Both the position numbers and the translations under genes were made by a program. Positions 35,436-44,667 of a stretch of DNA of 64,000 bases are shown piece by piece. The stretch covers positions 558,001 to 622,000 of the forward strand of contig NZ_CP022464.2 in the NCBI RefSeq assembly GCF_002234575.2, given 5' to 3'. A model generated the notes under the pieces. It saw nothing but the letters and a program-made list of their open reading frames with translations, did no database searches and was not told the DNA's origin. The DNA comes from Enterocloster bolteae (GTDB lineage: Bacteria > Bacillota > Clostridia > Lachnospirales > Lachnospiraceae). Every line of letters starts with the position of its first letter. Position 1 is the first letter of the stretch.

Positions 35436-35451
35436 TTTCAGTTATTAATAA

Positions 35452-35480
35452 TTGAAATAAAGAAAAAGTCACGCTATAAT
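35452..35480 (+). promoter_or_regulatory. Sigma-A promoter of the small cysteine-rich gene
   Basis: TTGAAA (35452-35457) and TATAAT (35475-35480) are 17 bp apart, 36 bp before the ATG at 35517. Confidence 0.75.
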
Positions 35481-35516
35481 GAAAGAAAAAAATAAAAATC
35501 AAGGAGGAAAATTAAA

Positions 35517-35696
35517 ATGGAGCAAAAAAGTCCAGATAAAGTTTGTTATCAATTTATCTGTCCCAGATATCCCAAGTGCGCACGGGCAAGAGGCAGGGGG
35601 TGCTGCATTGAGTACCCGGAAGATGAGGCGCAGATGGTACAGGAGGGAGATTGCAGGGCCGAGGATGGATTTCCGCTGTTTGTGGAAGAGCAGTAG
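35517..35696 (+). CDS. Small cysteine-rich protein, 59 residues
   Basis: An AAGGAGG ribosome site sits 8 bases before ATG 35517 and a good promoter lies upstream, so this short frame is likely real. The protein has six cysteines (10, 15, 21, 29, 30, 46) with KCARARGRGCC in the middle and an acidic C-terminal half; no signal peptide or membrane segment. Spacing suggests metal or Fe-S binding, or disulfides. I do not recognise a named family. It is encoded 140 bp upstream of cas3 on the same strand, but a separate promoter region precedes cas3, so a functional link is unproven. Confidence 0.72.
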   Translation: MEQKSPDKVCYQFICPRYPKCARARGRGCCIEYPEDEAQMVQEGDCRAEDGFPLFVEEQ

Positions 35697-35836
35697 GTGT
35701 GTCTATATTTATGACGCATTGAACGAAAATATTTGTCTTTATATAAATAATGAATATGGTAACATTTGCCAAAATTATTTAATTTAAGACAAATATATGT
35801 TATAATTTGTACAATATCGGGGGAAGGGGGGAACCT

Positions 35837-38014
35837 ATGCAATACTATGCGCACATCAGTGAGGACAAGACTCGAAAACAGACCGTAAAGGACCATCTCA
35901 CAGGGACCGCCAGGCGTTCTGAACTGTTTGCAGAAGCGTTCCGGTGCGGAGCATGGGGATACGGATGCGGAGTTCTGCACGACATCGGAAAATATTCCCA
36001 GGGATTTAGAAAACGTCTGGAGGGCGGTTCCATTACGGACCACGCCACGGCGGGAGCCCAGGAGATGATGCGGCTGTATGCCGGGTCCAATCCTCTGGCT
36101 GCTTACTGCGCCGCTTATTGCATCAGCGGCCACCATTCAGGCCTTCTGGACGGGGGAAGGACCGGAGACACGGCAGGGGAGGCCACGCTTCAGGGAAGGC
36201 TTAAAAAGCAGTTAGAGGATTACAGTCCGTATAAAAATGAAGTTGAGATGCCGGATTTTCCCGGGCTGCCGCTGAGACAGATAGGCAAGGGCGGCTTTGG
36301 CCTGTCATTTTTTATTAGGATGCTGTTTTCATGCCTTGTGGACGGAGATTATCTGGATACGGAACAATTCATGCTGGGACAGGATGCGGGAAGGGGAGAC
36401 TATGATTGTATGGATGTCCTTCTCAGGCGTCTGGAAAGCCATGTGGAATCCTGGCTTTCCAATGATGATTTGACATCTGTAAATGGAAGAAGGACGGCTA
36501 TACTGAAGGCTTGTTTGCAGGCAGGACGCAGGAGGCAGGGACTGTACCAGCTCACGGTACCTACCGGCGGAGGCAAGACCGTGTCCTCCCTTGGGTTTGC
36601 CCTGCGCCACGCGGCGGAACATGGTCTTGAACGGATTATTTATGTGATCCCGTATACGAGTATCATCGAACAGAACGCCCAGGTATTTAAGGAAATCCTG
36701 GGAAAGAAAAATGTCCTGGAAAACCATTGTAATGTAACATATGAGGATAAGGAGAGCGGCAAGGAATTAAAAATGGAGCAGCTGGCCGCAGAAAACTGGG
36801 ACAAGCCGGTGGTGGTCACTACAAATGTCCGGTTTTTTGAATCTCTCTATGCCTGCAGAAGCTCGGAATGCCGTAAACTGCATAATATTGCCAACAGCGT
36901 CATCATATTTGATGAGGCGCAAATGCTTCCGGTGAAATATCTGATGCCGTGTATTCGGGCTATCAGTGAGCTTATATGCAATTATCACTGCACAGCAGTT
37001 ATCTGTACAGCTACCCAGCCGTCCCTGCAGCCCTTTTTTCCTGCAAAGATGCAGGAACTGAAGGCAGAGGAACTATGTCCGGATGTAAAAGGACAGTATG
37101 ATTTTTTCAAAAGGACAAAGATACAGCTGGCAGGGCGGATATCCCAGGAACATCTGGTGAAGGAGCTGGAAGGCCGGCAGCAGGTCCTCTGTATCCTGAA
37201 CAGCAGAAAACGGGTGCAGCGCGTCTACGATTCCATTGATAGCCGGGGGACGTACCATTTATCTACCTTGATGTATCCAAAACACAGGAAGGAGATTTTG
37301 AAGGGGATTCGCAGCCGGCTGTCGTCGGGAGAACCATGTCGGCTTATATCCACCAGCCTGGTGGAAGCAGGCGTGGATTTTGATTTTCCAGCCGTATACA
37401 GGGAACTGGCCGGAATTGACAGTGTGATCCAGGCTGCCGGAAGGTGCAACCGGGAGGGCAAGAGGGATCCGGAAGAATGTATGACCCAGGTATTTACGTT
37501 GGAGGAAGAGGAGGATATCCATATACCGCGGGAATTGAAACTGCCCATTTCAGTAGCCGGACAGATTGCGCAGAAGTATGAAGATATATCGTCGCCGGAG
37601 GCCATAGGAGAATATTTCACCAGGCTGTACCGGTATAAAGGGGAGGGATTGGACGCAAAGGATGTGGTGGAGCAGTTCGAGCAGGGAAGCCGTTCATTTA
37701 TGTTTCCATTTGCATCAGCAGCTTCCGGGTTCCGCCTGATTGAGAGCAATACCAGGACCATTTTAATTGATACAGAGCCGGAGGCAGCGCAGATTGCCAT
37801 GCAAATCCGGCAGGGCGGGCATAGCAGGGAGCTTATCAGGCAGGCCGGACAGTACTGTGTAAATGTTTATGAACATGATTTTGAAGCCCTGAGCGGCGCA
37901 GGCCGCCTGGAACAGATAGACCGGGAATTTTATGTTCTGAGGAATAAGGAGCAGTATACAAGGGAGAGGGGGCTGGTGATTGACGTAAGCCGCGGGGATG
38001 CCCTTATGTTTTAA
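35837..38014 (+). CDS. cas3: CRISPR-associated nuclease/helicase Cas3, type I-C
   Basis: Degrades DNA marked by Cascade. The 725-residue protein has an N-terminal HD nuclease (LHDIGKYSQGF near residue 50, HHSG near 110) and a superfamily 2 helicase with Walker A VPTGGGKT, the DEAQ box IIFDEAQMLP, ICTATQPS, and motif VI QAAGRCNREGK. The frame opens at 35807; ATG 35837 with GGAAGGGGGG upstream is preferred. First cas gene of the locus; a TATAAT at 35801-35806 could serve as its -10 box, with a poor -35. Confidence 0.96.
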   Translation: MQYYAHISEDKTRKQTVKDHLTGTARRSELFAEAFRCGAWGYGCGVLHDIGKYSQGFRKRLEGGSITDHATAGAQEMMRLYAGSNPLAAYCAAYCISGHHSGLLDGGRTGDTAGEATLQGRLKKQLEDYSPYKNEVEMPDFPGLPLRQIGKGGFGLSFFIRMLFSCLVDGDYLDTEQFMLGQDAGRGDYDCMDVLLRRLESHVESWLSNDDLTSVNGRRTAILKACLQAGRRRQGLYQLTVPTGGGKTVSSLGFALRHAAEHGLERIIYVIPYTSIIEQNAQVFKEILGKKNVLENHCNVTYEDKESGKELKMEQLAAENWDKPVVVTTNVRFFESLYACRSSECRKLHNIANSVIIFDEAQMLPVKYLMPCIRAISELICNYHCTAVICTATQPSLQPFFPAKMQELKAEELCPDVKGQYDFFKRTKIQLAGRISQEHLVKELEGRQQVLCILNSRKRVQRVYDSIDSRGTYHLSTLMYPKHRKEILKGIRSRLSSGEPCRLISTSLVEAGVDFDFPAVYRELAGIDSVIQAAGRCNREGKRDPEECMTQVFTLEEEEDIHIPRELKLPISVAGQIAQKYEDISSPEAIGEYFTRLYRYKGEGLDAKDVVEQFEQGSRSFMFPFASAASGFRLIESNTRTILIDTEPEAAQIAMQIRQGGHSRELIRQAGQYCVNVYEHDFEALSGAGRLEQIDREFYVLRNKEQYTRERGLVIDVSRGDALMF

Positions 38015-38057
38015 GTCCCTTTTATGAAAATGGCGTATGCCGGAAAGGAGTGAAGTG

Positions 38058-38717
38058 ATGAGCCGAGGAGTACGGGTCCGGCTGTGGGGCGATTACGCCC
38101 TCTTCAGCCGCCCTGAGATGAAGGTGGAACGGTGCAGCTATGATGTGATGACGCCTTCCGCCGCAAGGGGAATGCTGGAGGCGATCTACTGGCATCCGGG
38201 GATGCGGTGGGTGATTGACAAAATCTATGTGAGAAAACCCATCCAGTTTACCAGCATCCGAAGAAATGAGGTAAAGAGCAAGGTATTGGCAGGAAACGCA
38301 TTGACTGCCGTAAACGGGGGAGGAAAACCGCTGTATATAAGCAGCAAAGAGGAAATCGTACAGAGGGCGTCCATTCTTCTTCGGGATGTGGAATATGTGG
38401 TTGAGGCCCATTTCGAGATGACCCCCAAGGCAGTCCCGGGGGATAACGAGGGTAAGTTTAAGGACATTATCATGCGCCGCCTGCGCAGGGGAGAGTGTTA
38501 TCATCAGCCGTATTTTGGATGCCGGGAATTCCCTGCCCGGTTTGCCCTCTATGAAGAGGAGGAAGTAGACACTGCATATGACGGCACGGAGAGAGATTTG
38601 GGATATATGCTGTATGATCTGGATTACTCAGATACTGAGGACATTAAACCCATGTTTTTCAGGGCTGTCATGAAGGATGGTGTTCTGGATGTAAGGAATT
38701 GTGAGGTGGTGCGATGA
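38058..38717 (+). CDS. cas5c: Cas5c (Cas5d), crRNA-processing Cascade subunit
   Basis: In type I-C systems Cas5 replaces Cas6 and cuts the pre-crRNA, then stays on the 5' handle. The 219-residue protein has RVRLWGDYALFSRPEMKVERCSYDVMTPSAARGMLEAIYWHP, the typical N-terminus with the conserved Tyr, and the RRGECYHQPYFGCREFPA segment containing the conserved His region. ATG 38058 with GGAGTGAAG upstream is preferred to 38037. Its stop overlaps cas8c by 4 bp (ATGA). Confidence 0.94.
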   Translation: MSRGVRVRLWGDYALFSRPEMKVERCSYDVMTPSAARGMLEAIYWHPGMRWVIDKIYVRKPIQFTSIRRNEVKSKVLAGNALTAVNGGGKPLYISSKEEIVQRASILLRDVEYVVEAHFEMTPKAVPGDNEGKFKDIIMRRLRRGECYHQPYFGCREFPARFALYEEEEVDTAYDGTERDLGYMLYDLDYSDTEDIKPMFFRAVMKDGVLDVRNCEVVR

Positions 38718-40489
38718 TTCTCCAGGCGCTTGTTGAATATTATGAAGCCCTTGAGCGGAAGGAAAAGATAACCAGTCCGGGCTGGTGCAGGGCCAGGGTA
38801 GCGTACGGGCTGGATATTTCAGAGCAGGGGGAGCTTATGGGCGTTATCCCCCTTAAGAAAGAGCAGCAGAACGGCAAAAAGACAGTCTGGGTACCCCAGG
38901 ACCTTACGGTACCCCAGATGGTTTCCCGTTCTTCCGGTGTATCTGCCAATTTCCTGTGCGACCATTCCGGTTATATGCTGGGAATTGATAATAAGGGAAA
39001 ACCGGAGAGATCCAGGGAATGTTTTGAGTGCGCTAAAAAGAAGCATAAGGACATTCTGGGGAATATCAGCAGTCCCGCAGCCAGGGCGGTGTGCCGCTTT
39101 TTTGACTGCTGGGCGCCGGACCGGGCAGCAGAAAACCCATACCTGGTGCCGGAACTGGAGGAGATCATATCCGGTTCTAATCTGGTGTTTATGATAGACG
39201 GGGAATATGTCCATGAGGACCCGGATATAAGGCAGTGCTGGGAAGAATACAGCTGTCAGTCAGGTACAGGACCTGAGGGCGTCTGCCTGGTGACAGGGCG
39301 CAGGGAGGAAATCGCCAGGATTCACAGCACCATCAAAGGCGTTCAGGGAGCCCAGTCCAGCGGGGCTGCGCTGGTTTCCTTTAACGCGCCTGCCTTTGAA
39401 TCTTACGGCAAGGAACAGAGCTTTAACGCGCCGGTGGGTACATACGCGGCCTATGCCTATACCACGGCGCTCAATTACCTCCTTTCGGACCGGTCCCATG
39501 GGACAACCATCGGCGACACGGCCGTGGTTTACTGGTCCGAGGAAGGGGACGAACGGTACCAGAATATATTTGCCTGTGTGTCGGAGCCGACCATGGAGAA
39601 CCAGGAAATAGTGGATGGGGTATTCAAGAACCTGGCGGAGGGAAAAGCAGTTGTGGCCCAGGATGTTAAGGACAGTCTGGATATGGAAAAGCGGTTTTAT
39701 ATATTGGGGCTGGCACCCAACGCAGCCAGGCTGGCCGTGCGTTTCTTCTATCAGGACAGCTTTGGAAACATATTAAAGCATATAAAAGAACATTATGACA
39801 GAATGGAAATAGTCCGTCCGGCAGCCGATGCTGTGGAGTATCTGGGGATATGGCGTATGCTCCAGGAGACGGTCAATAAAAAATCCAGGGATAAAAAGCC
39901 GGTTCCCAGTATGTCCGGGGCAGTGTACAGGTCAATTATATCCGGCAGCCGGTATCCGGCGTCCCTGTATCAGGCCGTGCTTGGCAGGATACGGGCGGAG
40001 CAGGACGACGGGGACAGCCGTATTTATAAGATAACCAGGGGAAGGGCTGCCATCATCAAGGCATATCTGCTAAAAAATGGAAATATAAGGGAGGAAATAA
40101 CCATGGCGCTTAATGAAGACAGCAATAATACCGCGTACATCCTGGGAAGGGAATTTGCGGTTCTGGAGGCAATCCAGGAGGATGCCAATCCGGGGATCAA
40201 CGCCACCATAAAGGATAAATATTTTAATTCCGCATGCGCCACACCGGCGGCAATTTTCCCCATTTTATTTAAGCTGAAAAACAGCCACATAAAGAAGATG
40301 AACAATGGGGCAAAAGAGACATATTACGAAAAAATGCTGTGTGATTTACAGGGAAGGCTGACGGTGGCAGAGGGACAGAGGGCAGCCTGCCCAAGAAGGC
40401 TTACCCTGGAGGAACAGGGAATGTTCATATTGGGGTATTATCATCAGACTCAGAAGAGATATGAGAAGAAGATAAAGGAGGAGGCTTAA
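38714..40489 (+). CDS. cas8c: Cas8c (Csd1), large Cascade subunit
   Basis: Large subunit of type I-C Cascade, thought to recognise the PAM and recruit Cas3. The 591-residue protein is the length expected for Csd1 and shows family features: an N-terminal ILQALVEYYEAL, a SFNAPAFESYGKEQSFNAPVG segment, AVVYWSEEGDE and IPSMSGAVYRSIISGSRYP-like downstream region. Cysteines occur around residues 77-97 (FLCDHSGYMLGI, ECFECAKKKH). Overlaps cas5c by 4 bp; cas7c starts 1 bp after the stop. Confidence 0.94.
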   Translation: MILQALVEYYEALERKEKITSPGWCRARVAYGLDISEQGELMGVIPLKKEQQNGKKTVWVPQDLTVPQMVSRSSGVSANFLCDHSGYMLGIDNKGKPERSRECFECAKKKHKDILGNISSPAARAVCRFFDCWAPDRAAENPYLVPELEEIISGSNLVFMIDGEYVHEDPDIRQCWEEYSCQSGTGPEGVCLVTGRREEIARIHSTIKGVQGAQSSGAALVSFNAPAFESYGKEQSFNAPVGTYAAYAYTTALNYLLSDRSHGTTIGDTAVVYWSEEGDERYQNIFACVSEPTMENQEIVDGVFKNLAEGKAVVAQDVKDSLDMEKRFYILGLAPNAARLAVRFFYQDSFGNILKHIKEHYDRMEIVRPAADAVEYLGIWRMLQETVNKKSRDKKPVPSMSGAVYRSIISGSRYPASLYQAVLGRIRAEQDDGDSRIYKITRGRAAIIKAYLLKNGNIREEITMALNEDSNNTAYILGREFAVLEAIQEDANPGINATIKDKYFNSACATPAAIFPILFKLKNSHIKKMNNGAKETYYEKMLCDLQGRLTVAEGQRAACPRRLTLEEQGMFILGYYHQTQKRYEKKIKEEA

Positions 40490-40490
40490 A

Positions 40491-41381
40491 ATGGCAGAGG
40501 TGATTAAGAACAGGTATGAATTCGTGGTATTATTTGACGTGGAGAACGGGAATCCAAACGGCGATCCGGATGCAGGCAATCTGCCGAGGATTGACCCGGA
40601 GAGCGGATACGGCATTGTGACGGATGTGTGCTTAAAACGTAAGATACGCAATTATGTGGAAACCCTGAAGGAAGACGAACCCGGGTATAAAATATATATA
40701 CGGGAGGATGTACCCTTAAACAGAAGCGACAATACCGCGTACATTGAACTTAAGACAGATGAAAAAGGAATCAAGGAACTAAAAAGGAAAGACCCTCAGG
40801 TAGACCAGAAAATCCGTGATTTTATGTGCCGTAACTTTTTTGATATCCGGACCTTTGGAGCGGTCATGACAACCTTTGTAAAGGCTGCTTTAAACTGCGG
40901 CCAGGTGCGGGGACCTGTTCAGTTAGGCTTTGCCAGGAGTATTGATCCCATTGTAAGCCAGGAAGTGACCATTACCCGTGTGGCCATTACCACAGAAAAG
41001 GACGCGGAAAACAAGAGTACGGAAATGGGAAGAAAAAATATCGTTCCCTACGCCCTGTACCGCGCAGAGGGGTACATATCAGCTAATCTGGCCAGAAAAT
41101 CCACGGGCTTTTCAGAAGAGGATTTGGAACTTTTGTGGGATGCCATCATCAATATGTTTGAAATTGACCATTCCGCAGCCAGGGGAAAAATGGCGGTACG
41201 CCGGCTCATTGTGTTTAAACACAGTAAGGAACTGGGAGATTGTCCTGCGTACAAACTCTTTGATGCCGTGGAAGTAAAAAGGAATGAGGATGTGGAGTAT
41301 CCCAGAAAATACGGGGATTACACGGTTGCCGTCCATAGGGATCAGATTCCGGAGACAGTTGAAGTATCGGAGAAGATATAA
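40491..41381 (+). CDS. cas7c: Cas7c (Csd2), Cascade backbone subunit
   Basis: Forms the helical backbone along the crRNA. The 296-residue protein starts NRYEFVVLFDVENGNPNGDPDAGNLPR, the Csd2/Cas7 signature, with DVCLKRKIRNYV, FDIRTFGAVM and GPVQLGFARSIDPIV following. GGAGG precedes ATG 40491. Its stop TAA overlaps the cas4 ATG by one base. Confidence 0.96.
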   Translation: MAEVIKNRYEFVVLFDVENGNPNGDPDAGNLPRIDPESGYGIVTDVCLKRKIRNYVETLKEDEPGYKIYIREDVPLNRSDNTAYIELKTDEKGIKELKRKDPQVDQKIRDFMCRNFFDIRTFGAVMTTFVKAALNCGQVRGPVQLGFARSIDPIVSQEVTITRVAITTEKDAENKSTEMGRKNIVPYALYRAEGYISANLARKSTGFSEEDLELLWDAIINMFEIDHSAARGKMAVRRLIVFKHSKELGDCPAYKLFDAVEVKRNEDVEYPRKYGDYTVAVHRDQIPETVEVSEKI

Positions 41382-42043
41382 TGGAATACAGGGAGGATGA
41401 CTTCCTCATGCTGTCCGGTATCCAGCATTTTATCTTTTGCAGGCGCCAGTGGGCCCTTATACATATTGAACAGCAGTGGAAGGAGAACGAGCATACCATA
41501 GTAGGAGAACTGCTCCACAAAAAAGCCCATGACCCATATTTGGCAGAAAAGCGGGGCGATGTCATGATAAGCAGGGCATTGCCCGTGTATTCCAGGAGTA
41601 TGGGTGTCAGCGGGGAATGCGATATTGTAGAGTTCCACAGGGCGGAGGATGGAATCGGTCTACATGGTCACAGGGGGCTGTTCCGGGTATTTCCGGTGGA
41701 GTATAAAAAGGGGAGCCCAAAGGAGTCGGAAGCAGATATACTGCAGCTGACGGCCCAGGCCATGTGTCTGGAGGAAATGTTGTCGGCCAGAATTGAGGCA
41801 GGGGCGCTGTATTACGGAGAGATTCACCGCAGGAATATGGTGGAGATCACAGATGAACTGCGAAAACGGGTGAGAGATATATTTCAGGAGATGCATGAAC
41901 TTTATGACAAGGGATACACACCAAGGGTCAGATGGTCAAAGAGCTGTAATGCCTGCTCCATGAAAGATATATGCCTGCCGAAACTGGGAAAAGCATCATC
42001 TGTCAGAGATTATATCCGTGGGAAGATTGAGGAGGATGTATGA
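41381..42043 (+). CDS. cas4: Cas4, RecB-like Fe-S nuclease for spacer processing
   Basis: Trims prespacers and helps select the PAM during adaptation. The 220-residue protein has the N-terminal LSGIQHFIFCRRQWAL cysteine, RecB nuclease motifs around GECDIVEFH and FPVEYKKG (catalytic Asp, Glu, Lys), and the C-terminal cysteine group CNACSMKDICLP, together binding a 4Fe-4S cluster. Start overlaps the cas7c stop by one base; stop overlaps the cas1 start (ATGA). Confidence 0.95.
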   Translation: MEYREDDFLMLSGIQHFIFCRRQWALIHIEQQWKENEHTIVGELLHKKAHDPYLAEKRGDVMISRALPVYSRSMGVSGECDIVEFHRAEDGIGLHGHRGLFRVFPVEYKKGSPKESEADILQLTAQAMCLEEMLSARIEAGALYYGEIHRRNMVEITDELRKRVRDIFQEMHELYDKGYTPRVRWSKSCNACSMKDICLPKLGKASSVRDYIRGKIEEDV

Positions 42044-43071
42044 GGAAGTTATTAAATACCCTGTATGTTACCTCTCCTGACAGTTACCTGTCGCTGGACG
42101 GAGAAAATGTGGTAATCTATGACAACGATACGGAACTGGGGCGGATACCTTTCCATAATCTGGAGGCAATTGTTTCTTTTGGGTACAGGGGAATGAGCCC
42201 TGCCCTCATGGGCGGATGCGCGGAGCGGGACATATCACTTTGCGTCCTTTCGCCCCAGGGAAGATTTTTGGCACGCGTGACCGGACGTGTGCGGGGAAAT
42301 GTACTGCTGCGCAGGAAACAGTACCAGGTATCCATGAATCAGGACGCAAGTCTGACCATAGCCAGAAACTGTATCCTTGGAAAAGTATACAATGCCAGAT
42401 GGGTTCTGGAGAGAGCGGTGAGAGACCATGGACTTCAGATTGACACAGAGAAGGTGAAGGAAGCGGCCGGATTTCTGAAACAATCCCTCAGGCACATAGA
42501 GGAAAGCCGGGACATGGCCCAGCTGCGGGGGTATGAAGGTGAGGATGCAGGCATTTATTTTGGAGTTTTCGACCAGCTCATATTACAGCAGAAAAAGGAT
42601 TTCTATTTCAAGGGACGGAACAGGCGGCCGCCTTTGGATAATGTGAATGCCATGCTGTCATTTGTGTACACGCTGCTGGCCAATACCGTTGCGTCAGCAC
42701 TGGAAACAGTTGGCCTGGATCCTTATGTGGGATTTATGCATACGGACCGGCCAGGCCGCCTTTCCCTGGCTCTGGACTTAATGGAGGAGCTGAGACCGGT
42801 TCTTGCAGACCGTTTTGTGCTGACCCTGATTAACCGTAAGATGGTAAACAAAAAAGATTTTTCCCGGAAAGAAGACGGTGCTGTCATCATGAGAGACGAG
42901 GCACGGAAGCTTTTGTTGTCAGAATGGCAGAACAAGAAAAAGGAGATGATCACCCATCCATATCTGAATGAGAAGGTGGAATGGGGAATGATTCCTTTTG
43001 TTCAGGCCATGCTTCTGTCCAGATATCTGAGAGGTGACATTGATGAATACCCGCCGTTTTTCTGGAAATAG
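42040..43071 (+). CDS. cas1: Cas1, spacer integrase
   Basis: Integrates new spacers with Cas2. The 343-residue protein has the beta-rich N-terminal domain (LLNTLYVTSPDSYLSLDGENVVI) and the helical catalytic domain with Glu in LRGYEGEDAGIYFGVFD, His in GFMHTDRPGRLSLALDLMEELRP, and the nearby Asp. The VNAMLSFVYTLLANTVASALETVGLDPYVG stretch is diagnostic. Translationally coupled to cas4. Confidence 0.97.
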   Translation: MRKLLNTLYVTSPDSYLSLDGENVVIYDNDTELGRIPFHNLEAIVSFGYRGMSPALMGGCAERDISLCVLSPQGRFLARVTGRVRGNVLLRRKQYQVSMNQDASLTIARNCILGKVYNARWVLERAVRDHGLQIDTEKVKEAAGFLKQSLRHIEESRDMAQLRGYEGEDAGIYFGVFDQLILQQKKDFYFKGRNRRPPLDNVNAMLSFVYTLLANTVASALETVGLDPYVGFMHTDRPGRLSLALDLMEELRPVLADRFVLTLINRKMVNKKDFSRKEDGAVIMRDEARKLLLSEWQNKKKEMITHPYLNEKVEWGMIPFVQAMLLSRYLRGDIDEYPPFFWK

Positions 43072-43109
43072 AAAGACATCCGACAGCTGCGGCCGGAGGA
43101 GGAAGGTAC

Positions 43110-43400
43110 ATGCTGATACTGATTACATATGATGTGAATACGGAAACCACTGCAGGCAGGACCAGGCTGAGAAAGGTTGCAAAGCAATGCGTTAATTACG
43201 GCACCCGCGTCCAGAATTCTGTATTTGAATGTATTTTGGATAATACCCAGATGATAAAGCTAAAAGCCATACTGACAGATATCATTGATGAGCAGACTGA
43301 CAGCCTTAGATTTTACAACCTGGGAAATAAACACACTACAAAGGTGGACCATGTTGGGGTGAGTAAAGGGATTAAAGTGGAAGAGCCGCTGATATTCTGA
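43110..43400 (+). CDS. cas2: Cas2, adaptation protein
   Basis: Forms the Cas1-Cas2 integration complex. The 96-residue protein starts MLILITYDVNTETTAG with the conserved Asp after the first strand, then RLRKVAKQCVNYGTRVQNSVFECILD, a typical ferredoxin-fold Cas2 of type I-C loci. AGGAAGGTAC precedes ATG 43110. It is the last cas gene, 210 bp before the array. Confidence 0.96.
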   Translation: MLILITYDVNTETTAGRTRLRKVAKQCVNYGTRVQNSVFECILDNTQMIKLKAILTDIIDEQTDSLRFYNLGNKHTTKVDHVGVSKGIKVEEPLIF

Positions 43401-43610
43401 CCTGGCTGCGGGCGGTAAGGAGGTTTCAAATAGTTTGGTGCGAACCAGAAGCAAACATGAATTTACGGGGGGATTCGCACCGGAAAAACTGCACAGTGAG
43501 AACGGTTTTGGATGTGTGCAGGGCAGGTTGGCGGTGATTTGAGGGAGTATGATGTGATTTGATTGTGGAAATGTGATGAAGAATTGTTGGTTTTTTTGTG
43601 TAGTATTGCT
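43401..43610 (+). promoter_or_regulatory. CRISPR leader
   Basis: The 210-bp gap between cas2 and the first repeat. It contains GGTGCGAA (43437-43444) and TTCGCACC (43474-43481), a perfect 8-bp inverted repeat, followed by a G/T-rich stretch ending in a T7 tract shortly before the array. The decayed repeats at the other end place the leader here. Confidence 0.7.
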
Positions 43611-44474
43611 GTCTCCGTCCTCGCGGGCGGAGTGGGTTGAAATACTATCTGTCCAATCAAGCAGACACCGGTCATCCAGTCTCCGTCCTCGCGGGCGGAG
43701 TGGGTTGAAATCCCTCATAGCTCCCATTGAATAAGGGTCACATTGTCTCCGTCCTCGCGGGCGGAGTGGGTTGAAATCTTGAAATGCTCCAGCGCACGTC
43801 CTGCCAGGTCAGTCTCCGTCCTCGCGGGCGGAGTGGGTTGAAATCTTTTTAGGGAAAGTGAGAGGCAAAGGCGCTATATAGTCTCCGTCCTCGCGGGCGG
43901 AGTGGGTTGAAATAACAAAACTTGCACTGCAGGCAATGGTGGACCGTGGTCTCCGTCCTCGCGGGCGGAGTGGGTTGAAATAGCGCAGAGGCCGGAAAAT
44001 CGTGAATGTGGAGTCGTCTCCGTCCTCGCGGGCGGAGTGGGTTGAAATTTCCAATATCTCATTACTTGCTGCCTCGGCCCCCGGTCTCCGTCCTCGCGGG
44101 CGGAGTGGGTTGAAATCCTATATTATCTGATGTATCAGGGGATAACAGTAGTCTCCGTCCTCGCGGGCGGAGTGGGTTGAAATTTACCGGATGTCTGGAT
44201 TCTGGTAAACCGGTATGTCTCCGTCCTCGCGGGCGGAGTGGGTTGAAATGTCAATGCCGGAACCAATAGGAACCCCGTCACCTGTCTCCGTCCTCGCGGG
44301 CGGAGTGGGTTGAAATCGTCACATCGTACGTCTGGCAGAATGCGCCTACCAGTCTCCGTCCTCGCGGGCGGAGTGGGTTGAAATCCGTGGAGGGCGGCCG
44401 TATAAGTCTGAGCCCAGTCAGTCTCCGTCCTCGCGGGCGGAGTGGCTTTTCCTTTCCGGTCAGTCTCCGTCCTC
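43611..44474 (+). CRISPR. Type I-C CRISPR array: 12 intact repeats, 12 spacers, decayed tail
   Basis: The 33-bp repeat begins GTCTCCGTCC, has a TCGCGGGCGGAG centre and ends GTGGGTTGAAAT; CTCCGTCC and GGGCGGAG pair as a stem, and the GTTGAAAT end gives the type I-C handle. Intact copies start at 43611, 43679, 43745, 43812, 43881, 43949, 44016, 44084, 44151, 44217, 44284 and 44352. Spacers are 33-36 nt and all different. The thirteenth copy (44421-44445) has lost its last 8 bases and a 12-base remnant lies at 44463-44474. Confidence 0.99.
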
Positions 44475-44602
44475 ACAGCGAAGCAAGCTGAGAATCCGCC
44501 AAATTCAGGATTACGTTTAGTCAAAACATCATTCCCCTTTTTCTAAGAAAACAGTATAGTTTGAATCATAAACATTAGCTATAACTAACAACACGCAACA
44601 AG

Positions 44603-44626
44603 AAAGGTGGGCGAACACCCACCTTT
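44603..44626. terminator. Stem-loop between CRISPR array and creatininase gene
   Basis: AAAGGTGGG pairs with CCCACCTTT around a short loop. The T-runs are weak, so it may be a modest terminator for the minus-strand unit. The rest of 44475-44667 shows nothing recognisable. Confidence 0.5.
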
Positions 44627-44667
44627 GCCATAAAACTGTTATAGGGTATAAAGAACGCGGGCCTCCC

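Noticed and set aside
35479..35787. Longer plus-strand frame near the cysteine-rich gene
   Set aside because: It is out of frame with the gene that has the AAGGAGG site at 35517 and carries no recognisable pattern.
43644..44420. Self-targeting CRISPR spacers
   Set aside because: No match to this window was noticed by eye, and the rest of the genome and databases could not be searched, so no claim is made.
43260..44524. Minus-strand frames across the CRISPR array
   Set aside because: They translate the repeat (STHSAREDGD-like and QPTPPARTET-like peptides) and are artefacts of the array.
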